From Streptomyces sp. NBC_00554 (lineage in GTDB: Bacteria; Actinomycetota; Actinomycetes; Streptomycetales; Streptomycetaceae), in assembly GCF_041431135.1 (NCBI RefSeq), contig NZ_CP107799.1, forward strand, positions 7,998,001-8,062,000: 64,000 bases of DNA, in the 5' to 3' direction. Both the position numbers and the translations under genes were made by a program. Below, piece after piece: positions 44,014 through 52,257 of the stretch. Position 1 is the first letter of the stretch. Each line of letters opens with the position of its first letter. The notes under the pieces were generated by a model that had not been told where the DNA came from, did no database searches, and saw only the letters and a list, made by a program, of their open reading frames with translations.

Positions 44014-45207
44014 GTGTTCGGAATAGTCAGGCCCTGCCGGCACCGTCTCGGTGAGGGGCTGAAGACCCAGTGGATGGCGCATTTGTGCGGGCTGTGCCTC
44101 GCGCTGCGCGGGGATCACGGTCAGTTCGCCAGGGTCGTCACGAACTATGACGGGCTGCTGGTATCGGTTTTGACGGAGGCTCAGGCCGCGCGCGCCACCG
44201 GGGGGCGGCGTACGGCGGGGCCCTGTCCCTTGCGCGGTATGCGCACCGCGTCCGTCGCGCAGGGCGAGGGCGCGCGGCTCGCCGCCGCCGTCTCGCTGGT
44301 GCTGGCGTCGGCCAAGGTGCGCGATCACGTGGCGGACGGGGACGGGCTGTTGGCCCGCAAGCCGGTGGCGCTCGCCGCGCGCCGGGTCGCCAGGAGCTGG
44401 GGGCGCGCCGGTGCGCGTACCGGTTCGGCAGTCGGGTTCGACACGGCTGTGCTGGTCGACGCCGTGGACCGGCAGATCGGTGTCGAGGCGCTGGCCGGGC
44501 TCGGGACGCCGCTTCTGACGGTCACCGAGCCGACCGAGACCGCGACCGCCGCGGCCTTCGCGCACACCGCCGTGCTCGCCGGGAGACCGGGCAACGCCGT
44601 GCCGCTCGCCGAGGCGGGACGGCTCTTCGGACGGCTCGCGCATCTCCTGGATGCCGTGGAGGACAGGGAAACTGACGCCGCGTCGGGCGCCTGGAATCCG
44701 CTGACGGCCACCGGGACCTCGCTCGTGGAGGCGCGGCGGCTCGCGGACGACGCGCTGCACGGGATACGGCTGGCGCTGCGCGAGGTCGAGTTCAGTGACG
44801 GCAGGCTGGCGCACACGCTGCTCGCGCACGAGCTGCGGAACTCCGTGGACCGCGCCTTCGGCACGAGCTCGTGCTCACACCAGTCGCATCAGGCGGACGT
44901 ATACGGCCCGCCGACCGGACCGTACGCGCCTCCCGGCGGCCCGGGCGGACCGCCGCTTCCCCCGGAGCCGCCGCACCGCGACCGGCGCGGGCTCATCGTG
45001 GGCTGCTTGGTGTGGGCGGGGCTGGCCTGCACGTGCCAGATGTGCTGCGGCGAGTACGAGGACCCGTGGAGCCGGGAGCGCAGGGAAGGGCTCTGCAGTC
45101 AGTGCGACTGCGACTGCAGTGGGTGCGGTGACTGCTGCGACTGCGGTGATTGTTGCGGCAATTGCTGCGACGGGTGTGATTGCGGGTGTGATTGCGGCGG
45201 CTGCTGA
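44014..45207 (+). CDS. DUF5685-like protein with extremely Cys-rich C-terminus
   Basis: A 397-residue protein of unknown function. The N-terminus has GIVRPCRHRLGEGLKTQW and AHLCGLCLALRGDHG, a possible CxxC-type metal site; residues 40-285 are helical with LLDAVEDRETDAASGAWNPL. A Pro/Gly linker (290-325) and a hydrophobic segment (GLIVGCLVWAGLACTC, about 332-347) lead to a tail with 17 Cys in the last 36 residues, in DCC, GCDC and GNCC units. GTG 44014 has GGGGGAG upstream. The tail could bind metals, be disulfide-bonded or be palmitoylated; none is shown. Confidence 0.8.
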   Translation: MFGIVRPCRHRLGEGLKTQWMAHLCGLCLALRGDHGQFARVVTNYDGLLVSVLTEAQAARATGGRRTAGPCPLRGMRTASVAQGEGARLAAAVSLVLASAKVRDHVADGDGLLARKPVALAARRVARSWGRAGARTGSAVGFDTAVLVDAVDRQIGVEALAGLGTPLLTVTEPTETATAAAFAHTAVLAGRPGNAVPLAEAGRLFGRLAHLLDAVEDRETDAASGAWNPLTATGTSLVEARRLADDALHGIRLALREVEFSDGRLAHTLLAHELRNSVDRAFGTSSCSHQSHQADVYGPPTGPYAPPGGPGGPPLPPEPPHRDRRGLIVGCLVWAGLACTCQMCCGEYEDPWSRERREGLCSQCDCDCSGCGDCCDCGDCCGNCCDGCDCGCDCGGC

Positions 45208-45211
45208 GGGT

Positions 45212-45246
45212 GGGTTCCGTCCCGTCACCAGTACGGGACGGAACCC
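45212..45246. terminator. Bidirectional terminator between convergent genes
   Basis: GGGTTCCGTCCCGT (45212-45225) and ACGGGACGGAACCC (45233-45246) form a perfect 14-base stem with a seven-base loop. Confidence 0.88.
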
Positions 45247-45269
45247 GGGTTCGCCGGGAAGCGGCCGCC

Positions 45270-46232
45270 TCAGTCCTTGATCTCCGATGGTGAGATCTCC
45301 GACTTCTCGATCTCCGAGCCGGTGGTGCCCCACTTCTCGAGGATCTTGTCGTACGTCCCGTCGGCGATGAGTTCGTTCACCGCGGCCTGGAAGGCGGGGG
45401 CCAGCTTCGTGCCCTTCTTGAAGGCGAAGCCGACGTCGAGGCGGTGGTACTCGCTGAGGAACTTCACGCCCTCCTGGTGGGCGACCGCGTAGCGCAGGCC
45501 GTTGATCGTGCTCATCACGATGTCGCTGCGGCCCTGTTGCAGCGAGGACCAGATCGCGCCCTGCTCGCTGTAGGTCTGCACCTTGTAGGCGTCCTTGCCG
45601 GCGTCCGTGCAGACCTTCTTGTTGTCCTCCAGGGTCGCCTCGAAGGTCGTGCCCGCGGCGGTCGCGACGTTCAGGCCGCACAGCTGCTTCAGGTCGGTGA
45701 TCTTCGTGAGTTTGCTGTCGTCGCGGGTGGCGAAGCCCTGGCCGTCGTTGATGTAGGTGACGAAGTCGATGGTCTTGCGGCGCTCGTCGGTCACACCGAA
45801 GTTGCCGATGCCGAGGTCGTACTTGCCGCTGTCGAGGGCCGGCAGGATCGCCTCGAAGCTCGCGGCCTCGTAGTCCAGCTTGATGCCGAGGGTCTTCGCG
45901 ACCGCGTTGGCGAAGTCGACGTCCTGGCCGGCGAGGGTCTTGCCGTCCTCCAGGTACGAGGTGCCCGGCGGCTGACCGGAGACGCTGACCGCGATGCTGA
46001 GACCGGTGGTCCCGGAGGGCAGCAACTTGGCCGCCGCCGCGTCCTTCTTGACGGAAGAGAGCACGTCCGCCGTGGGGATTCCGTCGTTGTTGACCGCGGC
46101 CTGGGCGTCGGTTCCGCCGGAGCCCGTGCTTCCCGAGTCACCGGAACCGCACGCCGTGAGCAGCAGCGCCGCGGAGGTAACCAGGGCAAAGGGGATGAAA
46201 TGGCGACTACGGGGTCGCGAGGGCGTACTCAT
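45270..46232 (-). CDS. Family-3 amino-acid-type substrate-binding lipoprotein 1
   Basis: A 320-residue solute-binding protein of the polar amino acid ABC class. Lipobox LLTAC (cysteine about 28), then LSIAVSVSGQPPGTSYLEDGKTLAGQDVDFANAVAKTL (shortened: GQDVDFANAVAKTL) and ILPALDSGKYDLGIGNFGVTDERRK, the family hallmark. A leader peptide with attenuator lies upstream on the same strand (46394-46508), linking it to sulfur or cysteine status. It is divergent from two permeases and an ATPase, which probably serve it. Confidence 0.88.
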   Translation of the reverse strand: MSTPSRPRSRHFIPFALVTSAALLLTACGSGDSGSTGSGGTDAQAAVNNDGIPTADVLSSVKKDAAAAKLLPSGTTGLSIAVSVSGQPPGTSYLEDGKTLAGQDVDFANAVAKTLGIKLDYEAASFEAILPALDSGKYDLGIGNFGVTDERRKTIDFVTYINDGQGFATRDDSKLTKITDLKQLCGLNVATAAGTTFEATLEDNKKVCTDAGKDAYKVQTYSEQGAIWSSLQQGRSDIVMSTINGLRYAVAHQEGVKFLSEYHRLDVGFAFKKGTKLAPAFQAAVNELIADGTYDKILEKWGTTGSEIEKSEISPSEIKD

Positions 46233-46393
46233 GGCGTACGGATCTCCTGAGCAGGCGTAAGGCAGACGGAAGACAGGGAGAAGGCAGGCAGAGGGCAGCC
46301 GGGAAAAGCGGCGGGAAAAGTGAGTTCTGTGCGCGAGGGGAGCGCGGGATACGCGTGTGAAGGCGTGGGCATCGGCGCTCAGGCGGCGCCGGA

Positions 46394-46425
46394 GAAAAGC
46401 AGAAAGCGCCCGTCAGAGGGGGCGC
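46394..46425 (-). terminator. Attenuator hairpin between leader peptide and binding-protein gene
   Basis: On the minus strand GCGCCC (46425-46420) and GGGCGC (46411-46406) form a six-base stem with an eight-base loop, followed directly by TTTCTGCTTTTC (46405-46394). It starts 11 bases after the leader stop codon, as in leader-peptide attenuation. Confidence 0.65.
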
Positions 46426-46436
46426 CAGAGGTCAGC

Positions 46437-46508
46437 TCAACAGGAAGAGGACCACACTCGACCGAAGTCGATGTGGGAGCGCGTGACCAGCCACTGCTGC
46501 GAATGCAT
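46437..46508 (-). CDS. Cysteine-type leader peptide (23 codons)
   Basis: A 23-residue frame from ATG 46508 to TGA 46437 ends RSHIDFGRVWSSSC-stop. This matches the R-x-HIDL-x-RV-x-S-x-x-C pattern of short leader peptides that precede sulfur-assimilation and organosulfur genes in Streptomyces and relatives. Slow reading of the terminal Cys codon when Cys-tRNA is short would let the downstream gene be transcribed. TTGACG at 46543-46538 is a possible -35 placing the transcript start close to the ATG, so the leader may be leaderless. The hairpin at 46394-46425 follows. Confidence 0.78.
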   Translation of the reverse strand: MHSQQWLVTRSHIDFGRVWSSSC

Positions 46509-46579
46509 GGGGCAAGTGGAACAGGCATCCGTTTCCGCGTCAACTGACATGAGACGTAGCGCTCACAGTGTGGACACCC

Positions 46580-46610
46580 TTGACAGGGACGGGAAACGCC
46601 CCCGTACTCT
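46580..46610 (+). promoter_or_regulatory. Candidate promoter of the permease-monooxygenase operon
   Basis: TTGACA at 46580-46585 and TACTCT at 46605-46610, 19 bases apart (18 if shifted by one). Start near 46617 gives a leader of about 130 bases containing the hairpin CCGTACGGTC-CCTGT-GACCGTGCGG (46671-46695). Confidence 0.45.
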
Positions 46611-46746
46611 CGACGGACGGCCATGCTGAGGGGCTCGGCCGTGGTGCGTCCTCGTGGCGCGCCGTGTGGTCCGTACGGTCCCTGTGACCGTGCGGCCCGT
46701 GTGAAGGCACCACCGTGTTCGACTCGACGCATCACGGAGCCTTCGC

Positions 46747-47592
46747 ATGTCCTCCGACACCCTTACCAAGGTGGCCGCACCGGAAGATGCGGTGCCTTTG
46801 CGCATCGTCCCGCAGCGCCGCCTGGGCCAGTGGACCGCCGCCGTCGTCGTCCTGGTCCTGCTCGGGCTCGCCCTCAACTCCGTAGTGCGCAATGACGCGT
46901 TCCAGTGGGACGTCGTGGGCGACTACTTCACGACCGCCGCGGTCCTGCGCGGACTCTGGCTCACCCTCTGGCTGACCGCGCTCGTGATGGCGCTCGGCTT
47001 CGCCCTCGGCACCCTGCTCGCCGCGTTCCGGCTCTCCACCAATCCCGTGCTGCGGGCGGTGAGTTGGGGATACGTCTGGCTGTTCCGGTCGATGCCGATC
47101 CTGGTGCAGCTGCTGTTCTGGTTCAACATCGGAGTGCTGTACCCGGAGATCCTCGGGATCAAGACGGTGAACCTGCTCGGCCCGGTCACCGTCGCCATCG
47201 TCGGCCTCACCCTGCACGAGGCCGCGTACGCCGCCGAGGTGGTGCGCGGCGGCATCCTCTCCGTCGACCGCGGCCAGATCGAGGCCGCGCAGGCGCTCGG
47301 GCTGAGCCGGTGGCGCCGCTGGTGGAAGATCGTGCTGCCGCAGGCGATGCGCTCCATCGTGCCGCCGGCCGGGAACATGCTGATCGGCACCCTCAAGGGC
47401 ACCTCCATCGTCAGCGTCATCGCCGTACAGGACCTGCTCTACTCGGTCCAGCTCGTCTACCACCGCACCTACCAGGTCATGCCCCTGCTGATGGTGGCCA
47501 CCCTCTGGTACGTCATCGTCACCTCGGTGCTCAGCGTCGGCCAGTACTACGTGGAGCGGCACTATGCGCGCGGTTCGGAGCGCACCCGATGA
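46747..47592 (+). CDS. Polar amino acid ABC permease 1 (HisM family)
   Basis: A 281-residue permease with about five or six helices. The His/Glu/Gln-type TM start is LRGLWLTLWLTALVMALGFALG, and the ATPase-contact EAA loop is ALGLSRWRRWWKIVLPQAMRSIVPP. It is closely similar in layout to the second permease at 49495, so the pair probably forms a heterodimer around the single ATPase. The stop overlaps the FAD-protein ATG by four bases. Confidence 0.9.
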   Translation: MSSDTLTKVAAPEDAVPLRIVPQRRLGQWTAAVVVLVLLGLALNSVVRNDAFQWDVVGDYFTTAAVLRGLWLTLWLTALVMALGFALGTLLAAFRLSTNPVLRAVSWGYVWLFRSMPILVQLLFWFNIGVLYPEILGIKTVNLLGPVTVAIVGLTLHEAAYAAEVVRGGILSVDRGQIEAAQALGLSRWRRWWKIVLPQAMRSIVPPAGNMLIGTLKGTSIVSVIAVQDLLYSVQLVYHRTYQVMPLLMVATLWYVIVTSVLSVGQYYVERHYARGSERTR

Positions 47593-49406
47593 GCGCCGGG
47601 CGGCCCTCGCTGGTGATCGTGGGCGCCGGGCCGCGGGGGACCGGTGTCCTGGAGCGGATCGCCGCCAACCTGCCTGAGCTGTACGGCGATTCGGGGTCGC
47701 AAGGCGCGCAGGGTTCGGTGAGCTCCGGGAGTTTCGGGGGCTCCGAGGGTTTCGATATCCATCTCGTCGACCCCTATCCGCCGGGCGGCGGGCGCATCTG
47801 GCGCGAGGAGCAGTCGTCGCTGCTGTGGATGAACTCGCAGGCCCAGGACGTCACGATGTTCACCGACGAGACCGTGGCCATGGACGGGCCGGTGCTCGAA
47901 GGTCCCACGCTGCACGAGTGGGCGGGCGTCGACGGGCGGGTCTTCGCGGACCGGCAGCGCCAGGGCACGTACCTGCGCTGGGTGTACGAACGGGCCGTGG
48001 ACGCCCTGCCTCCGGGCGTCCGGGTCCAGCACCACCCGCGCCGGGCCCTGCGTGTCGACGGGCCCCGTGGCGGCCGTCAGCAGGTGTGGCTGGAGGGTCG
48101 GCCGGAGCCGCTCCTCGCCGACCTCGTGGTCCTGGCGCTCGGTCACCTCGACGCCGAACTCGACGACGAACAGCGGGAATTGGCGGCGTACGCCGAGCGT
48201 CACGGGCTGGTGCATCTGCCGCCGGACTTCACCGCCGACAGTGACCTGTCCGCGCTGGAGGCGGGTGAACCCGTCCTCGTGCGCGGCTTCGGGCTCGCCT
48301 TCGTCGACCTGATGGTGCTGCTGACGGAGGGGCGCGGCGGACGCCATGAGGGGGAGACGTACGTCCCGTCCGGGCGTGAGCCGATCCTGTACGTCGGCTC
48401 CCGGCGCGGGGTGCCCTACCACTCCAAGATCGGTTACGGCTGGGAGGGTGAACGGCCGCCGCTGCCAAGGTTCTTGGGGCCCGCGGAGATCGACGAACTG
48501 CTGGCGCGCCCGGAGGGGTTCGACTTCCGGCGGGATGTCCAGCCGCTGATCGAGAAGGAGCTCGGGTTCGCGCACTACCACCGGCTGTTCGCGGCACACC
48601 CCGAGCGGACGCGGATGGCCTGGACGGACTTCGAGGAGAAGTACGCGGCCACGGACACCGCCGAGATCCAGGCACTGGTGGCGTCCGCCGTTCCGGACCC
48701 CGCCGACCGGCTCGACCTCGCCGCCCTCGACCACCCGCTGGACGGGGTGCGGTACACCTCGCAGGAGGAACTCCAGAGGGGCCTGCGCGCGTACATCGAA
48801 GGCGATCTGACGCGGCGTCACGACCCGTCGAACAGCCCGGACCTGGCCGTCTTCCTCGGGCTGCTCTCCGTATACGGTCAGTTGGTCCGGCTCGGTGACA
48901 TCGGCCCGTGGTGGCACGGCTTCTTCAGCTATCTCGCGTCGGGGCCGCCCGGACCTCGGCTGCGGCAGATGCTGGCCCTGTCGCGGGCCGGGATCCTGAA
49001 GTTCGTGGGCGCGGACATGACGGTCACCGCCGAGGACGGGGTCTTCCGGGCGGGCAGTGCCACGGTGCCGGGCGCGACGGTCGAGGCCCGCGCGCTCGTC
49101 GAGGCACGGCTGCCGCACCCCACGGTCGAGCGCACCAGCGACTCGCTGCTGCGTGAGCTGTACGCCGACGGGGCCGCCGCGACCCCCGAAGGGCTGCTCG
49201 CCGTGGACCCCTCCGACGGGCGGGTCCTGGACCGCTCCGGCACCCCGCACCCCCGGCGTTTCGCGCTCGGCCCGCACACCGACGCCCGCGGCTCGGGGGC
49301 GTTCACCCGGCCGCGTACCGGGGGCCCGGCCTTCCGGCAGAACGACGCGGCGGCGCGTGCCGTGCTGGCGTTCCTGCGCGCGCTGTCCTGTCGGGCCGCG
49401 GCCTGA
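47589..49406 (+). CDS. FAD/NAD(P)-binding protein
   Basis: A 605-residue protein with an N-terminal dinucleotide fold (SLVIVGAGPRGTGVLERIAANL, cut here to VIVGAGPRGTGVLERI), an FAD-contact region PYPPGGGRIWREEQSSLLWMN, and a second nucleotide-binding segment LVRGFGLAFVDLMVLLTEGRGG. It resembles the FAD-NAD(P)-binding (PF13454-like) group. Set inside a transporter-monooxygenase operon, it may supply oxidation or reduction of the imported compound. The reaction is unknown. ATG 47589 overlaps permease 1. Confidence 0.78.
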   Translation: MSAGRPSLVIVGAGPRGTGVLERIAANLPELYGDSGSQGAQGSVSSGSFGGSEGFDIHLVDPYPPGGGRIWREEQSSLLWMNSQAQDVTMFTDETVAMDGPVLEGPTLHEWAGVDGRVFADRQRQGTYLRWVYERAVDALPPGVRVQHHPRRALRVDGPRGGRQQVWLEGRPEPLLADLVVLALGHLDAELDDEQRELAAYAERHGLVHLPPDFTADSDLSALEAGEPVLVRGFGLAFVDLMVLLTEGRGGRHEGETYVPSGREPILYVGSRRGVPYHSKIGYGWEGERPPLPRFLGPAEIDELLARPEGFDFRRDVQPLIEKELGFAHYHRLFAAHPERTRMAWTDFEEKYAATDTAEIQALVASAVPDPADRLDLAALDHPLDGVRYTSQEELQRGLRAYIEGDLTRRHDPSNSPDLAVFLGLLSVYGQLVRLGDIGPWWHGFFSYLASGPPGPRLRQMLALSRAGILKFVGADMTVTAEDGVFRAGSATVPGATVEARALVEARLPHPTVERTSDSLLRELYADGAAATPEGLLAVDPSDGRVLDRSGTPHPRRFALGPHTDARGSGAFTRPRTGGPAFRQNDAAARAVLAFLRALSCRAAA

Positions 49407-49494
49407 AGTTCCGGCCCTGACGCCGTAGTTCGGACCATTCCACCGCACCCGCCCGGCGTTCCGCTCATGTCCCATCACGCCCCGAGGAACCCCC

Positions 49495-50376
49495 ATGTCT
49501 CTGACCAGTGATCCACCCCGCACCAAAACGGCCCCCGAACCGGAGGACCTCGGCGCGCTCCTGGTCGTGCCCGTCCGCCACCCCTGGCGCTGGGCCGCCG
49601 TCGTCGCGACCGCCGTACTGCTCGCGCAGTTCGCGCACGGGCTTGTCACCAACGCCGGCTGGGAATGGGAGGTGTTCGCCGACTACTTCGCGGCGGACGT
49701 GGTTCTCAAGGCCGTCTGGGTCACGCTCCAACTCACCTTCTACGGCACGGCGTTGGGCTTCGCGCTCGGCATCGTGCTGGCCTTCATGCGGCTGTCGCAG
49801 AGCCGGTTCCTCAAGGCCGTCGCCTTCGGCTATGTCTGGGCGTTCCGGTCGATCCCGCTCATCGTCCAGCTCTTGTTCTGGTTCAACCTGGCCTACCTGT
49901 ACCCGGAGTTGCAGTTCGGGATCCCCTTCGGGCCGGGGTTCTTCTCCTTCGACACGATGGGCCTGGTCGGGGCGATGAGCGCGGCCGTGCTGGGACTGGC
50001 CCTGCACCAGGCCGCGTATGCCGCGGAGATCGTGCGCGGGGGCGTACTGGCCGTGGACGGTGGGCAACTGGATGCGGCGGCCGCGCTGGGCATCCCGAAG
50101 CTGCGGCAGATCCGGCGGATCGTGCTGCCCCAGGCGATGCGCTCGATCCTGCCGAACGCCGCCAACGAGGTGATCTCCCTCTTCAAGGGAACCTCCATCG
50201 TCTCCGTCATGGCGATCGGCGAACTCTTCTACCAAGTCCAGGTCATCTACGGGCGCAACGGCAGGGTCGTACCCCTCCTGATGGTCGCCACCGCCTGGTA
50301 CATCCTCCTGACCAGCGCACTCTCCGTCCTCCAGTACTACGTCGAACGTCACTACGCCAAGGGAGCCGTCCGATGA
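49495..50376 (+). CDS. Polar amino acid ABC permease 2 (HisM family)
   Basis: A 293-residue permease with FRSIPLIVQLLFWFNLAYLYPEL and the EAA loop ALGIPKLRQIRRIVLPQAMRSILPN. It is about the same length and layout as permease 1. Its stop overlaps the ATPase ATG by four bases. The 88 bases upstream of ATG 49495 contain GAGGAA as ribosome site. Confidence 0.91.
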   Translation: MSLTSDPPRTKTAPEPEDLGALLVVPVRHPWRWAAVVATAVLLAQFAHGLVTNAGWEWEVFADYFAADVVLKAVWVTLQLTFYGTALGFALGIVLAFMRLSQSRFLKAVAFGYVWAFRSIPLIVQLLFWFNLAYLYPELQFGIPFGPGFFSFDTMGLVGAMSAAVLGLALHQAAYAAEIVRGGVLAVDGGQLDAAAALGIPKLRQIRRIVLPQAMRSILPNAANEVISLFKGTSIVSVMAIGELFYQVQVIYGRNGRVVPLLMVATAWYILLTSALSVLQYYVERHYAKGAVR

Positions 50377-51149
50377 GCGCGCCCACGAACTCCGCCATGG
50401 TCGACATCAAGTCCGTCCACAAGAGCTTCGGTTCGCTGGAAGTGCTCAAAGGCGTCGACCTCGAAGTGCGGACCGGAGAGGTCACCGTCATCCTCGGCCC
50501 TTCCGGGTCCGGCAAGTCGACGCTGCTGCGCACCATCAACCACCTGGAGAAGGTCGACCAGGGCTGGATCAGCGTCGACGGCACCCTCGTCGGTTACCGG
50601 CGCTCCGGCGACAAGCTGTACGAGCTGCGTGAGCGCGAGATCCTCAAGCAGCGCACCCAGATCGGCTTCGTCTTCCAGAACTTCAACCTCTTCCCGCACC
50701 TCACCGTGCTGGACAATATCGTCGAGGCGCCGGTCTCCGCGCTGAAGCGGCCCCGCAAGGACGCCGTGGAGACCGCGCGGAAACTGCTCGACCGGGTGGG
50801 GCTCTCCGACAAGGCCGACGCCTACCCGAAGCAGTTGTCCGGCGGTCAGCAGCAGCGCGTCGCCATCGCCCGCGCGCTGGCCCTGGAGCCGAAGCTGCTG
50901 CTCTTCGACGAGCCGACCTCCGCGCTCGACCCCGAGCTGGTCGGCGAAGTCCTCGACGTCATCAAGGACTTGGCCCACCAGGGCACCACGATGATCGTGG
51001 TCACGCACGAGATCGGCTTCGCCCGAGAGGTCGCCGACACCGTTGTCTTCATGGACGACGGCCGCGTCGTCGAGCAGGGCGCCCCCGGCGACGTACTCGA
51101 CAAGCCGCAGCACGAACGGACCCGGGCGTTTCTGTCCAAGGTCCTCTGA
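50373..51149 (+). CDS. Polar amino acid ABC ATPase (GlnQ/TcyN-like)
   Basis: A 258-residue ATPase with canonical motifs: Walker A LGPSGSGKST, Q-loop FVFQNFNLFPHLTV, signature LSGGQQQRVAIARAL, Walker B LLLFDEPTSALDPE and H-loop VVTHEIGFA. It is the only ATPase in the cluster and so probably serves both permeases and both binding proteins. An insertion GYRRSGDKLYELREREI before the Q-loop is typical of this subfamily. Confidence 0.94.
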   Translation: MSAPTNSAMVDIKSVHKSFGSLEVLKGVDLEVRTGEVTVILGPSGSGKSTLLRTINHLEKVDQGWISVDGTLVGYRRSGDKLYELREREILKQRTQIGFVFQNFNLFPHLTVLDNIVEAPVSALKRPRKDAVETARKLLDRVGLSDKADAYPKQLSGGQQQRVAIARALALEPKLLLFDEPTSALDPELVGEVLDVIKDLAHQGTTMIVVTHEIGFAREVADTVVFMDDGRVVEQGAPGDVLDKPQHERTRAFLSKVL

Positions 51150-51208
51150 AGCCCCCGTTTCCTCTGGAACGGCTCTTGAAATCCCTTAACACTCATAGGA
51201 GTTCGCCC

Positions 51209-52186
51209 ATGCTGTCCCGACGCACCTTCGCAGCCTCCATCGCCGCCCTCGTCACCGCTCCGCTGCTCAGCGCCTGCGGCGGTGACAGTGACGCGGCGAC
51301 CGGGACGGGCGGCTCGGACACCAAGAAGGTCGGCAACATCAACATCGGTCCCGACCAGAACCGCGTCCGCGGCAAGAAGGTCGACGAGATCGCCGCGCTC
51401 GTGCCGGCGGCCGTCCGTGAGCGCGGCACGCTGAAGCTCGGCCAGAGCGCCGACGCCTCGCCGCCACTCGGGTTCTACGCGACCGACGACAAAACCCGGA
51501 TCGGCTCGGAGATCGACCTCGCGACGCTCGTCGCGGACACCCTCGGCCTCAAGCTCGACAACGAGGAGGTCTCCTGGGAGAACCTCTTCGTCGGGCTCGA
51601 CAGCGGCAAGTTCGACGCCGTGTTCTCCAACGTCACCGTCACCGAGGAACGCAAGGAGAAGTACGACTTCGCGACCTACCGCCTCGACAACATCGCCTTC
51701 GAGGCGAAGAAGGGCGTCGACTGGACGGTCAAGGAGCCCAAGGACGTCGCGGGCAAGACCATCGCCGTCTCCTCCGGCACCAACCAGGAGAAGATCCTCG
51801 TCGACTGGAGCAAGCAGAACGAGGACGCCGGTCTGAAGCCCGTCGACATCAAGTACTACCAGAAGGACACGGACTACTACCTGGCGCTGCAGTCGGGACG
51901 TATCGACGCGTATCTCGGCCCGAGCCCGTCCGCCGCGTACCACGTCTCGTCCGCCGGGCAGACCGAGGTCGTCGGCACTCTCTCCGGAGCCGGCGACAAG
52001 CTCCAGGGCAAGATCGCGGCCACCACGAAGAAGGACAGCGGTCTCGTGGACGCCTACGCGGCGGCCATCGACCACGTGATCGAGAACGGCCAGTACGCCG
52101 AGGTGCTCAAGCGCTGGGGGCTGACGACCGAGGCCGTCGAGAAGTCCGAGATCAACCCTCCGGGCCTGCCGAAGACCGAGTCGTAG
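51209..52186 (+). CDS. Family-3 amino-acid-type substrate-binding lipoprotein 2
   Basis: A 325-residue binding protein. The N-terminus MLSRRTFAASIAALVTAPLLSAC has twin arginines before the hydrophobic segment and a lipobox Cys near 23, so a Tat lipoprotein is likely. The fold shows GSEIDLATLVADTLGL and FVGLDSGKFDAVFSNVTVTEERK, as in binding protein 1. ATG 51209 has ATAGGAG nine bases upstream. A hairpin follows at 52198-52227. Confidence 0.9.
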   Translation: MLSRRTFAASIAALVTAPLLSACGGDSDAATGTGGSDTKKVGNINIGPDQNRVRGKKVDEIAALVPAAVRERGTLKLGQSADASPPLGFYATDDKTRIGSEIDLATLVADTLGLKLDNEEVSWENLFVGLDSGKFDAVFSNVTVTEERKEKYDFATYRLDNIAFEAKKGVDWTVKEPKDVAGKTIAVSSGTNQEKILVDWSKQNEDAGLKPVDIKYYQKDTDYYLALQSGRIDAYLGPSPSAAYHVSSAGQTEVVGTLSGAGDKLQGKIAATTKKDSGLVDAYAAAIDHVIENGQYAEVLKRWGLTTEAVEKSEINPPGLPKTES

Positions 52187-52197
52187 TCCATGTGGGT

Positions 52198-52227
52198 GGC
52201 GGCGGGATCCGCACAGATCCCGCCGCC
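52198..52227 (+). terminator. Intercistronic hairpin
   Basis: GGCGGCGGGATC (52198-52209) and GATCCCGCCGCC (52216-52227), a perfect 12-base stem with loop CGCACA. It lies between binding protein 2 and the first monooxygenase and may stabilise the upstream RNA or partly terminate. No U-run follows. Confidence 0.6.
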
Positions 52228-52257
52228 TCCTCGCTCCCCGCTGAAAGGTTCTCCTCA

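Noticed and set aside
46549..46629. Plus-strand 26-codon frame ending RPC-stop before the permease operon, as a second leader peptide
   Set aside because: It contains the predicted TTGACA and TACTCT promoter elements, has no ribosome site and lacks the HIDL-x-RV pattern.
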